Source: Ischnura elegans (Eukaryota > Arthropoda > Insecta > Odonata > Coenagrionidae). Taken from it: DNA of 64,000 nt. A model generated the notes under the pieces. It saw only the letters and a list, made by a program, of their open reading frames with translations, was not told the DNA's origin and ran no database searches. Of the stretch, positions 1 through 10,900 are shown in pieces. The stretch's first letter is position 1; each line of letters opens with the position of its first letter. A program made the translations under genes and the position numbers. Location: the NCBI RefSeq assembly GCF_921293095.1, contig NC_060246.1:85061030-85125029 (forward strand), given 5' to 3'.

Positions 1-310
1 CGTAGGAGAGAATCTTTTATAAGAAACAATGGCCTGGATATTTCCAGAATGATTTAAAAAATGAATCACCCACCCACAATGTCACCAGGAGGGAAAGTTT
101 GCTGACCGCTCAAGGATAGGGCTGAGAGATCTTCTGATGTCAAGTTGTACTCTACCGCCATCACTTCAGGGAAGTGCGAGGAGAGATGAGGAGTATATAT
201 ATGACATCTATCTTTTCAATTTTTATTCTTCACCTGATGATGTACTCTGGCCGTGAAAGCTTACTTGATAAAGCGTAATACACACCTGCATCCGAAAGCC
301 TCTGATACAC
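1..310 (+). mobile_element. Penelope-like element fragment with hairpin motif
   Basis: A TATATATA run at about 194-201 is followed by CTGATGAT at 234-241 and GAAAGC at 255-260, then TTGATAAAG. This is the same order (TATA, CTGATGAT, GAAA, downstream AT-rich tail) as in the better-preserved copy at 59.6 kb. The stem between the two conserved words is eroded here. The family is inferred from layout only; no reverse transcriptase is readable. Confidence 0.35.
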
Positions 311-633
311 AAGGAGTAGTATGAATTTATATTTTTTATCACCTAGGTTACAAACTACAGAGACAAAAACAGTCGAAGCAATGGAATTCTGAAGGTGAAC
401 AGGCTCCTAAGTAGGCGAAGATGGTGAAATGGAGTGGTCAGGTCACAGCAATGACATTTTGGAATGCACGCGTAATAATCTACATTTATTTCTAAAAAAG
501 AGAAAAGGGATAACAGGAAAGAATAATGTCTCGTTATTGGAATGATTGATGGTAGAAATTAAGAAAAGCATCCTCATTGTGAGGAGAAAAATGTTCCTTC
601 TTCAACAAAACAATGTACGGTTGCACACCTACG

Positions 634-887
634 CAGTGGTGGATACAGATGGGGGGCGCGCGCCCCCCCCCTTGCGGGTCCGCCCGTATTGCCGAACATT
701 GCAAAACCACAATTGCAACTTTTTCATATCATAAGGTGGCATTATCTTTTACATGTTTACAATCATTTTAAATAAAATTTTCTTATACTTTGGCTGTGAC
801 TTGACTGTGATCTTTTATTACAATAAAAGTAAAGACAACTCAAGATATGTAGCGCCCCCCCATGAGTTTTTTCTGTATCCGCCCCTG
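634..887. mobile_element. hAT-like MITE with exact 8-bp target duplication
   Basis: The ends read CAGTGGTGGATACAG and, inverted, CAGGGGCGGATACAG (13 of 15 identical). They are flanked by the exact 8-bp direct repeat CACCTACG at 626-633 and 888-895. The subterminal parts are G-runs and C-runs. The 254 bp have no coding capacity. Confidence 0.8.
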
Positions 888-2275
888 CACCTACGGAGTT
901 GCAGTGGTCAAAATTATGGATTCAATGTTCCAATTGTTACAAAACTTTCCGTAAGCACAAGATTTGACCCTCAATGACATTTTCTCATCTTCCAACTTGA
1001 AATAATATCTTGGTGGACAAAGTTTTACGTCTAAGAAGTAGGTCATATCCCAAAATAATGCCTATTTTGAGGAGGTTCCGTAATTCTACTATTTGGACGG
1101 CTTAAAATGCTTGGAAAAATGCCAATAAAAATGCATATATAGCTGAAAGAAGACAAAGTTGAGAAATATAAAAACATTGACCCAAAATAAATAGTTTTTA
1201 TAGACTTATTGAACGACCCTCGTACAACCTACTAATTAGGTGTGTGTTTTCAAGCCACTTCGACCTCTTATCTGCAATGGCAGTTTTAATTGTTGGCAAA
1301 AGTGTCTCCTTAGTTCCTTAGTCGCTTGAAAAAATCTAATAAAATCTTTACTGACTTCAAAGGCATTCGAGCCTTTCCAGACAGAGTAATTGCCTTTCTC
1401 TTAAGTGAATTTGAGCACCATGTGTAACCTTAGTAATGGATGGGTAATTTTTTCCATCCTATTTTCCAACACATTTTTTGGCATTCTTTCCGTTGCTATA
1501 AAGCAACTCCAAATTCCACTTGGGGGCCTCTATTTTCAGATAGAGAATCAGGGGGGGGCGTAATATTGCACCATAATAGTATCTTCGTCATAATAGCACA
1601 GCCACTATCTTCTACAGAATAGCCCAGCTAGTCTGAAGACTCTACATGAAGTCTGAAGAGCCAAAGTTAAGGTGATAAGAATCAAACCTAGGGATGATAA
1701 TTGGGGATTTATTCCCCATAAAAATTTTATAGGAAATCACAAACATGAGATTTCATGGTATTGAGGCGATAATGATAAAACAAAGAAGAATGCAATGAGG
1801 ATGGTCACAGATAATTTTGATGATGGAATGTGAAAGCCCCTTTTTTCAAACCATGAGGTTAAAAAAACCATACACAGGAATAATAAGACTGAAATGTGAA
1901 TGATGAAATGCAATGAAATTTTATATTTATAGAGCAAACTAAATAGGATAATTAAGAGGCCAAGCCAGTTTTTCTAAGACCAAAAGATCCTCAAGTTCCA
2001 TGCAGAAAAACATCTCGGGTGATGAGTGAGTGATACATTTCTTGACGGAAGACCAAAGATACGTTAAACTATGGATCACCCTTACCAAATAAGTACCAAA
2101 ATAAAGAGCCGTTTTTGTAATACAGAGAGATAATATGGTTACTAACATGGTAGAAATAAAATACTTCAGTAGTTATGAATTTATAAAAAAATTGGATACT
2201 TCTGTAATAAATACAAACTGCACCACTCTCCTTGAAAGAAGAATTATTATGATTTAAAATGTATGAAACTCATAC

Positions 2276-2410
2276 CTCAGCCAGTTTGCTGAACCTCACA
2301 GATCTCACAGATGAGTCATCACTGTCATCAGCACCAGATGATTCTTTCTCTTGGGCAGTTGGTGATGTTATCAGAGCTGGAGACTTGATGGGTACAAAAG
2401 TTGGGTCACT
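2276..2410 (-). CDS. SLC35F5: SLC35F5 exon 4 (residues 113-157)
   Basis: The exon lies between TTATGATTCAG and GTATGA. It codes for a Ser/Asp-rich linker ending VRSVRFSKLAE, which lines up with the VRFS..MEIRQL linker of vertebrate SLC35F5. Phase 0. Confidence 0.82.
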
Positions 2411-3237
2411 CTGAATCATAAAAAATATTATTCATTGACATAACTTGAATAAAATCATGACAACTGAAACGGAGAAACTAAGTAAGCAGAAGGAATACAT
2501 AAAAGATAAACTATTGTTATAATTGGATATGATTCCCTCTTCACTATAAATTACTATAATTGCTATTCACCAACTGCCTTATCACTTCACATAATATTAG
2601 GTCTACATTAGAGGCACAAATAAATTTACTATAACCTCAAATGATCAGGACACCTATTTGTATAATGTAATGAAATAACTGTTTGTTCATCACTAAAAAT
2701 GGCTAACATATGGTTTCCTGAGCACAATGAAGATTGACAACTCACCAGGCTAGTGTTAGCTTCTGTGTAGAAGTTTTCATCGTCCGAGTTGGGATCAATA
2801 AACTGAAATGAAAAACTCGTTAGGCATCTGTCATGAATGATTGCGAGACACACATGTGCACTTCCTTACCATGTACGTTGTCGGGTTTCTTCCATTACCA
2901 CAGTGGTCCCTCCATGGGGGCCAAACAATGAATCCAAGCAGATAAAGTGAAAACATCGAGTTTTTCAGATATGTACTAAAGAATGGCTTTTCGAAATTTT
3001 CATTGTGGTAAATGTACTGTAAAGAATACAATGGCATAAGAGAACACATATCAACCAGATGAAATACGAATGCATTGATCAAGTAACAAACGTTATAGAA
3101 ATTACCTTCGTTAGTTCCGAAGAAGCAACCCATATAATATCGACTAGAAGAAGGACGAACAGTCCCAGAATAAAACGTTGTGATTTCGACAGCATTCCAA
3201 TAGTTGGTGCTACTCTGAACTCAACAAGTACGGTCAT
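2276..3237 (-). CDS. SLC35F5: SLC35F5-like solute carrier, 5' part (exons 1-4)
   Basis: This is the N-terminal part of a drug/metabolite-transporter-superfamily membrane protein of the SLC35F type, whose substrate is not firmly established. Coding exons run 3237-3106, 3016-2870, 2802-2746 and 2410-2276. Each begins after AG, ends before GT and is a whole number of codons (44, 49, 19, 45), giving 157 residues in phase 0. A first membrane segment lies near residues 21-41 (FILGLFVLLLVDIIWVASSE) and a second near 64-77. The signatures VLLLVDIIWVASSELT and KPFFSTYLK..MF.LYLLGFI.W match what I recall of animal SLC35F5. Residues 113-157 form a Ser/Asp-rich cytosolic linker. The family is about 520 residues, so most of the transporter lies beyond position 1. 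I chose ATG 3237; an in-frame ATG at 3279 would add 14 residues. The gene is divergent from BBS4. Confidence 0.9.
2746..2802 (-). CDS. SLC35F5: SLC35F5 exon 3 (residues 94-112)
   Basis: A 57-bp exon between TTTTTCATTTCAG and GTGAGT. It codes for an acidic linker (FIDPNSDDENFYTEA). Both sides are phase 0, so skipping it would keep the frame. Confidence 0.8.
2870..3016 (-). CDS. SLC35F5: SLC35F5 exon 2 (residues 45-93)
   Basis: The exon follows TTCTTTACAG and ends before GTAAGG. It holds the conserved KPFFSTYLK block and the second hydrophobic segment, then a short loop with Trp-Pro-Pro-Trp and one Cys. Confidence 0.9.
3106..3237 (-). CDS. SLC35F5: SLC35F5 exon 1 (residues 1-44)
   Basis: The exon codes for the start and first membrane segment. 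The donor reads ACGAAG then GTAAT, in phase 0. Confidence 0.88.
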
Positions 3238-4559
3238 CTTATTTTCATAGTCGCTACGAATTACAAATATAGAAATCAACTGAACCGCTTAGAACGTGAA
3301 TTCGCTGAAAATCGTAAGCAAAATGCCAAAACAGCAGTTACATCGTCTACTAATCAATCAAAACGACAATAATAAATAATGAAGTATCAAGCGAAAGGGA
3401 CTTTCAAGTACATCAACCATACACGTCAAACCCATTTATTCGGCGTAATTGATGGTCGTCCAAACAAACTAGAGATACTAAAAACTAGCCACTGATAAGA
3501 AAACATATAGCAACACTTCACGGATACGTAGTGTACACAAAAGATGGAGAAAACACTTACGAGAACCAATATGAAAAGTTAAACTTAAAAATTTGAAGAT
3601 TCTTAGTATTTGTAGACAGATAATTACCTCAGATTCCTTTAAAACTTATGATAAATAGACATCTCACTGTTAAGTCACATACAAATGCGGTTAGTTTAAA
3701 AAATCTACGTAAAGATGGCGACGTGCGTGTCAACATTCGCTCGTGCCGCTGCCCTAACGATTTATCTTTCCGATTCGTAGAATTTAAAAGAGAAAGCTAC
3801 CCACGATTCAGTCGCAGTTTCTGCGAAATTAATCCACGCACTTGCTTTCTGGGCATATAAATTTAATAATCACCGCGCGTTAACGTTCATTTTACCTCCG
3901 CAAATGAAGGTCACACACGGGAATTAAGATATCATCCGGTATGATTTACTGGGCATGAAAAGGATGAGTATAAACGTTTAAGGATGAATTATGATCGGCT
4001 GAAAATATACAACATTCTTGCATACGGCAATTATTTATAGCAGGTACGTCATTCTTCATTAAGTTGAAGTTATTAGTATTCTCTCGCGATTATACAATTC
4101 TTTCGCCGATGGGATTGGCAGGAATTATGTAACACCGCAACGGTGGCAACAATGGCATCTGTTACCATGGTTACCATGAGATATTTCAAAACAAAAGTTT
4201 CTAAAGTGTTTTTGATCGAGCAGGTGAGGCTGAAATAGACGAACTCGATGTTTTGTAACGAATTTTAACCGAAAAAACTTACATTGCCAAAGATTGAGTT
4301 TATTCTATGTATTTCGTTAATTTTCGAGAAAGGTTCGTGGAAATGAACGGTATTACTCGAGAAAATTCGAATTTAAAATCATTTATGAAAGTGAAATCTA
4401 GAGGTGGTATGTACATACTGGAAAATTCTTTTGCTAAATTTCGACCGCACATTAAAATTTTTATTGCATGGCATGAAACCAATTTGGTTATTTGCTTTTG
4501 ATATAAAGGTAATTGATTTTTTACTTGACTATCTATGTCCTAAAGTCACTATAGATGGT

Positions 4560-4680
4560 ACGACTCACTTCCAATCCTATGGAATGTACCTATAGGATTT
4601 TTTCCTTTAGTAGGAGTTTGTTCCCATAGGAAACTTATATTCCTATAGGAATGTATATAATTCCTATAGTGTTTTCCAAA
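4560..4680. repeat. Cluster of TTCCTATAGGAA palindromes
   Basis: Four to five copies of near-perfect self-complementary words of the form TTCC(T)ATAGGAA recur at irregular 15-25 bp spacing. Confidence 0.7.
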
Positions 4681-5108
4681 ACTAGGAAACCAGTGGGCCA
4701 TTTTCAATAGGTTACCTCTCATAATTTATTCATATATTCTAATGGAATCTGTACCGAATTGATTCAGTTTTAACGCACCAGTTCGATGCATTAATGCTTA
4801 TACTTGTTGCGCTTTTTCAGATAAAATTCTTCGTTTTTTATATGAAATAATTTATTGGTGTTCATCTCATTTCTCTCATGTAATTCTTTTGCTGTCACAT
4901 TCGTATTCATAAAGTTTTACGATTGATTTTGTAATTTTATCATCAGTTGTATGATGCTCATGAAGCCGTACACTGTCCCTCCGCCTCTTCTACTGCCTAA
5001 AGTCAATAATTGATCATATGTCATTCTCTTGTGTTTCCTAAGACTAGCATGTTTTGTAGGACTTTTTTCTCGCAAGCCCTGTCATCCTTCCCTATTGAAA
5101 ATGCCCCA

Positions 5109-5350
5109 TTGATCCCCGCAGGGAATTGAAATTCCCTGTAGTTCCCCGCAGGGATTCTTAGTTCCCCATAGGGATCTATTTTTCCTTATAGGGAATTGAG
5201 GTTCCCTATGGGGAATTATAATTCCCTGCAGGGAATATCGATTCCCTGTATGATATTGTGGAATCCCTATAGGGAATTGGAATTCCCTACAGGGAAATAG
5301 AATTCCCTACAGGGAATTAGAAATCCCTACAGGGAATTATAATTCCTTAC
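5109..5350. repeat. Cluster of TTCCCTRYAGGGAA palindromes
   Basis: About ten self-complementary 14-bp words (TTCCCTACAGGGAA, TTCCCTATGGGGAA, TTCCCTGCAGGGAA and variants) sit 15-25 bp apart. Arms are conserved and the two central bases vary. It is a different word family from the flanking clusters. Confidence 0.8.
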
Positions 5351-5369
5351 TGCCCAGACAACACTCGTT

Positions 5370-5530
5370 CATGGAATCCATGGTGGAAAAGTGATGGATG
5401 TATCCATGATGGATATAAGGAATGGAATCCACATGGATCATAGATGGATTTCATGTAGAAGTTTCCATCATAACTACCAAGGAAATGTACCATGGAATTC
5501 ATTTGGATTCAATCCATATTCCATGATGTA
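5370..5530. repeat. Cluster of ATGGAATCCAT-type palindromes
   Basis: Words such as ATGGAATCCATGG, GGAATCCACATGGATC and their reversed halves repeat through this stretch. They form a third palindromic-word family directly after the TTCCCT cluster. Confidence 0.65.
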
Positions 5531-5939
5531 ATGTTACCTATGTCAAAGGAGTTTTCTGTTTAAATTTTAACGATGGGTAATTTATGCATAATTTTTATAT
5601 TATTGAATTAAATTACTCGAAAAATGGTATGTATCGTATGTATGTGGTCACCCATATATCATTCTAGGCTACAAAATGTGCAAACAGGGACAACCAAGTA
5701 TTTGCACAACTTTTGATAACTACGGAAAATATATATTTGGCGTATAATACACCTAATTTACAAATTTTTGCCCATTATATCACGTACTTATTTAAATATG
5801 ACGGATTAAAATTCGTATTTCGAAACTTCCGCCAGAACGGCCGGCGGCCATCTTACTAGCCATCGCTATCGAAACAAAATCGAAACTATCGAAACTGTGT
5901 TTACATTCGTTGTTACTGTATTTTGTGACTTTGTGAAAC

Positions 5940-7170
5940 TATCTGTGCTGGAAAATTTTGTTTTTTACAAGCAAATTTACATCGAATTACGCTGTGGAAG
6001 AGGAAAATAATACGTGTTTCGCAGTGGAGACTAGGAAAAGGGATTGGAAGATTACTGTCTCATTCACCATGAAATCAACGCCGGAAAAAGTGGCTCTAAG
6101 AAGCACGATGAGATTTGAGGAAGGTGCCTTTTTCAGCATAGTAGTGAGGACCGTTTAAATGTAAGTAAATGGAACATTTTCTTTATTCGATAGAAATCAC
6201 CAAATTTGTGTATCTACTCTTTCACGAATAATACGATTAATGAATCCCTAATTTCAATCCAATAATTATTTAAGATTACGAATTGATTATTACGTTCTCA
6301 CTGTAATTACAATTGAGCGTTATCATTGCTTTCGCTGGCATAGTAAAAGTACAATCAATTTAGGCCGATTGAGTTGAAATAGCAGGGTTCTCGCAGTAGA
6401 ATCCTTTTTGTTAGCAGTTCTTTATGACAATAAAGAATTAGTCTTAACTCGTACACGAAGGGTTTTCTTGAAAATGAATAGCCATGGAGAATATGTCGAA
6501 GCCTTATAGTTAATAATAAGCAGTTCAAACCATAGCCATGTATTAGATATTCTCACTGATCATTATCATTTAGGTATTGATTTGTGTCTTTAGTAAAATT
6601 TTCACTAATGCCTTACAGTTGGAAGAGAATGCAGAAAACTACATGCACTGGAAAAAGATGTAAGGTCCTTTGATGATAAAGAAAACAGTGACGCCTCATG
6701 TATAAGATTGCCCGGATGAGAGCATCCCAGTCTCTCCAGACTGTCCCGTAATTAGGAAGAGAAAAATTCTCCTGCTGGAGCATGAAGAGCCCAAGGAGGT
6801 GCAAAAGGAACATGCTTTCCCCGGAAATGGTAACGAGAAGGCTGATGAAGAAAATTTCTTATCCATTGATGCTAGAGGACCACATTATTCCTAACACAAG
6901 TGAGGCTCCCACTTTTACAGAAAAGAGGGTACAAACTTAGATGAAGTATAAGATCAAACACGAAAAAAGAAGTGGTTGTTCTCGATCAATTGCAACTTCT
7001 CCAATAAAAGTTGAAAATAAGTGTTTTGCTTTACCCATCCTTGCCAATAATTTTGAATGTGACGTTTGTGATAGTACCTCCAGTGAAAACTTGGATTTAT
7101 CATTTTGAGAGAGTGCCTGTAGTTATTCCTCAGACTGTTCAGAGCATTAAGAAAATGAAGTGAAGGAAAT
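5940..7170 (+). pseudogene. Eroded coding relic, family unknown
   Basis: An ORF at 5958-6158 (66 codons) ends just before a consensus donor (GTAAGT at about 6160). An open frame without start, about 6713-6895, codes for an acidic, lysine-rich stretch (DESIPVSPDCPVIRKRKILL and onward). A third stretch at about 7045-7165 reads as Ser/Asp/Cys-rich (STSSENLDLSF, then SACSYSSDCSEH) but has two stops. The frames shift between pieces, so it is not an intact gene. It may be a transposon-encoded protein or a dead host gene. The GC-rich start near 5840-5880 could be its promoter, or possibly a non-coding leader for BBS4. Confidence 0.35.
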
Positions 7171-7557
7171 CAGTGTAAAGCACACAATATTTTACATTAT
7201 AATAAATCCTACTCTGTTTTTGAGGATTCCATGTTTAGGTTACAGTATAATTTCCTCATTATTTGATTGTATTTTTGTATTTACTAGGCATCTAATGATA
7301 TGCCTAAAATTAATAAAATTCAATGATTCCCTGCAGGTTCTGGCCCATTAATTTTGGAGTAATTATTCAACTATTAGTCGTACTTAAAGGTATGTGTTGC
7401 CTCTAATGTAAAAAAGCTTGAGTGATTGAATGTTAAGGGAAATTAACTTCCAATGAAGTCAGTGAAATGTTATACTTGTATTGGGTATTTATCCATTGCT
7501 CTCGGTTATATCTGCAATGAAAATTTAGAATACAATTTGTACACAATGTACCCAGGA

Positions 7558-7740
7558 TTTCCTATTCCCTATGGGGAATGATTCCCTGCGGGGATTGATT
7601 CCCTGCGGGGATTGATTCCCTGCGGGGAATGATTCCCTGCGGGGAATGATTCCCTGTGGGGAATGATTCCCTGCGGGGAAAATCCCCATTGCCAATTCCC
7701 CGTAGGGAATTTCCCTGTAGGGATTTACAATAGGGTTCCT
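7558..7740. repeat. 17-bp tandem array of TTCCCTGCGGGGAA palindromes
   Basis: About nine self-complementary units occur. The middle ones recur every 17 bp (TTCCCTGCGGGGAATGA), in contrast to the loose spacing of the 5.1-kb cluster. The array ends about 120 bp before the proposed BBS4 start codon. Confidence 0.85.
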
Positions 7741-7857
7741 ATAGCTTTCTGCTTCCTTGTACAAACATGTTATGAACTTGCTCTACATACACTGCACTGT
7801 GTAGGGGGAACAAGAGCCACAAACAGGAACAACCCCCGAAAATTGAAGAATACGACT

Positions 7858-7906
7858 ATGGATGAAATTCCTGCTACCCCAAATGAAAAGAATTTCCCTT
7901 CCAGTG
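7858..7906 (+). CDS. BBS4: BBS4 exon 1, proposed start (residues 1-16)
   Basis: ATG in the context CGACTATGG opens MDEIPATPNEKNFPSS. A donor GTAACA follows, leaving one base (phase 1), which is exactly what exon 2 needs to form a Glu codon. The N-terminus is not conserved in the family, so the choice rests on frame and position only; an upstream exon could replace it. Confidence 0.5.
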
Positions 7907-10900
7907 GTAACAGGGCAAATAAACTGTTAGAGGAGTTCTCTGATTTCCCACTGGGTGCAGGGTTTGTTTAGCACCAACATTTCAAAGACATAGTCTGCCA
8001 TCATCTTTAGGGTGGATGGAGTGGCAAGAAAATTCTCTGGTTTATATAGTAAGGACCTGCATCGTCAGTCTGTTTTCAAATATCTTGGTTTATTTTCTCT
8101 CCTCCCTAATTTTATGATTGCTGGTTTCCAAGTAATACTCAACTAGAAGATGGTGTCTCTGTTGAGTCCTGTGGGTCGCAATCTATATAATTTCTACAGT
8201 TTCTTCAAGTACTTGTTTGTGATAGTAGGTCACCACTAGTTGTTCTATTTTAATATTATGGTCATATTTTGCAAGTTTATTTTGTGTCTGGAACTTAAGG
8301 CTGTGCTGGCAAGTGCAGGTATCTCACAATGCTCTACAGATTTTATGAGAATCAGACCTTTATTTTGAATTTCATTAGAAGTTGGGAATGTGCATCGTTA
8401 AGTGAATGAATCATTTAGATGGTGGGGGGAGAGGGGAGTTTCAGGGTTACAACCCCCTCTCAAGCCTTTAGAAGAGGTACCAAAAATGAGTAAGATGGGC
8501 TAAAAATCAGCCTTAAAAATCTGAGTCCTAAAAATCATGTTTTCAACTTCAATAAATCCCCAAATTTTCCAGAGGAGGACCCACTGACCCCTCTTTCCCC
8601 TGGAATGTTTTCCATACACCCCTGAAGGGTTCCGAAATCTCCAGTGAATCCCCTCCCCCATTTCAAAATTCTGGCTACGCTACTGTGCATGCTATGTAGC
8701 AGGAGGACATAGGCACAGGTAACCTTTTCCCAGGTAACATTAACAGGTAAGGTGGATAGAGGCTGACTGACTGTGGGTCATTAAACTCCAAAGTTTGAAT
8801 TTAGTTGAACTTTCTGTCCTGCAGTCTCTTGGATGTAGGATGAACAATGCCCACAATAAAAAGGTCAAACAAATGAGATGCCCTTGCCACACAAGCTCCT
8901 CCCGAATCAAATTTCTTGCTATATGCCTTTACCTTGTTTTGCCTATTTAACCATAGGCTTCACCTCAAACATCTTAACCCTTTCACTGCTGTGGACGTAC
9001 CTAGTACGTCCGCACGGCAGACTGCTGTGGACGTATTTTTTCTTCCTCCCTACCATGCGGTCAGCACTTTTGCCGAAGCACTTTGAAGGGTCCCTAATCC
9101 AGGACCCTATCCCCGACCAGCTCACCCACGCAGGACCGTCTCTTCGACCCTACCAGCAGGCAGCCTACCTCCCGAAAAGTGACCGCTCTGACTGCAATTT
9201 GAAAATCAATCAATCAATCCGATCATCAAAAAATGATTGTTTTCATCGCACTCCTGCCAATGAAGCAATCAAGTACGTCTTTGAACTGTGTTTCTGAAAG
9301 TAAAAATTACGATTTTGTTAACTTTGCTAAAATGACAATTTTTCCGGTTGTCCGCAGTCACGTTTTTAGCAAAGTTAACAAAATCGTTATTTTTCATCGT
9401 AGAAACACGGTTGAAAGACATGCTTGATTGGCAGGAGTGCGATGAAAACAATAATTTTTTGATGATCGGATTGATTGATTTTGAAATTGCAGTCACAGCG
9501 GTACTTTTCGGGAGGTAGGCCCCCGTTGGTAGGGTCGAAGAGACGGTCCTGCATGGGTGAGCTCGTCGAGGATAGGGCCGCGAATTAGCGACCCTTCGGA
9601 GGGTGTACCACACCCATCCTGGAAGTACATGCTCCATGGGCCCACGAAACGCATTTTAACCTTTTCGCCGCATGTGAGGAGAATGTTTTCGGATAGAACA
9701 GCAGCGAAAGGGTTAAGTTAGTCTACTGCAGTAGCTGTCATGGTATTATGAGTGTTAATTGCATGGGTTGGCCGTGTAAAGCATATATGTATTGCATTGT
9801 AACCATGAATGTAGTTTGCATTTAATAGTGACGATAATTCATAGTATGTATTCATCAATTTTTTTCCTTTTGATATGAAAAGAGTTTTTATGCTGAGAAA
9901 CAATTTCAAAGAAACTTTTTGATGTAAATTTTCAGAAGTTCCACTGAGGCAGAGATTTAACTGGTTGATACATGCTCAGCTTGTCAGGCAAGATGCAGAC
10001 GACTGCAACACCCTTATAGAGCAAGACCTCAAAAACAGCAATGGGAAATGTGAATACGCAATATATGCCAGAGTGAGTCCAACCAGTGGAAGAGATATGG
10101 TGGTAATAGCCCCAGAGTATGCCAGTTGTGTGTTTCATAATAAGGTTGATTTTCTTTCAGGGAATGCTCCTCCGTCAGGAAGGGAAAATCCTTGATTCCC
10201 TCCAATGCTTCAAAACGTGTCAATCAATGAATCCAAAGAATCCACAATACATTAAGCAGCAGGCTTATTCATTGTAATGATAACTTAAAACTTTGTAGTT
10301 ATATTACTCTTTTTAAAGGGTACATATTTAATACAAGTAACTGTAACTTCAACATTAATTCCAGATCTTTATTAGGAAGGACTCAAGAAGCAATTGATAA
10401 GTATGCAGAAGCAGATGAAATGTCAAGAAGGGGGGACTGGGAAATAGCATATCGACTTGGTAGGACATCTTGGTGTAAAAGAGTTTATTAAAACCTTATT
10501 TGTCCAGTCATAGGTGGATCTAGGGGGTGGGGGGCACGTGCCCCTTCCAGACCTTTAAAAAATATGCAAGATTTTCAATACAGTCCTTTTATCATTGCAT
10601 TCGTTTTGTATTACGGGGTATCTTTGTGCCCCCCCCAGAAAGAAATCCTGGATCCACCCCTGTGTCCAGTAATCATGAATACAAAAAGGGGAACTTCAAG
10701 TCTCTAACCCTGATATGCCATTATAGTTGTATAGCCAGGAAAGTAGTTCCGGGAGGGTCGAAAACCGGGAGAAAATTTTTTGAAAAACATGGTACCAAGT
10801 AGAAGGGTTTAAACTGTTTAATACAGTTTTCATAATTTAAAAAACTTAATTTTTCAAATAAATCTTTTGTAAATTCACGATTTTTTGAATATTTTGTTTT

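Larger units (their letters stand above)
1..2275. other. SLC35F5 intron 4, left flank
   Basis: I see no further SLC35F5 exon here, so the next one must lie left of the window. The stretch holds a Penelope-like fragment (1-310) and a hAT-like MITE (634-887). ORFs in 1.4-2.2 kb have no recognisable content. Confidence 0.5.
3238..5957. other. Intergenic DNA upstream of SLC35F5
   Basis: The stretch begins with the SLC35F5 5' leader and promoter region. No TATA box stands out, and CpG is commoner at 3.7-3.9 kb than in the flanks. It also holds the palindrome clusters listed separately. ORFs here are short and have no recognisable content. Confidence 0.5.
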
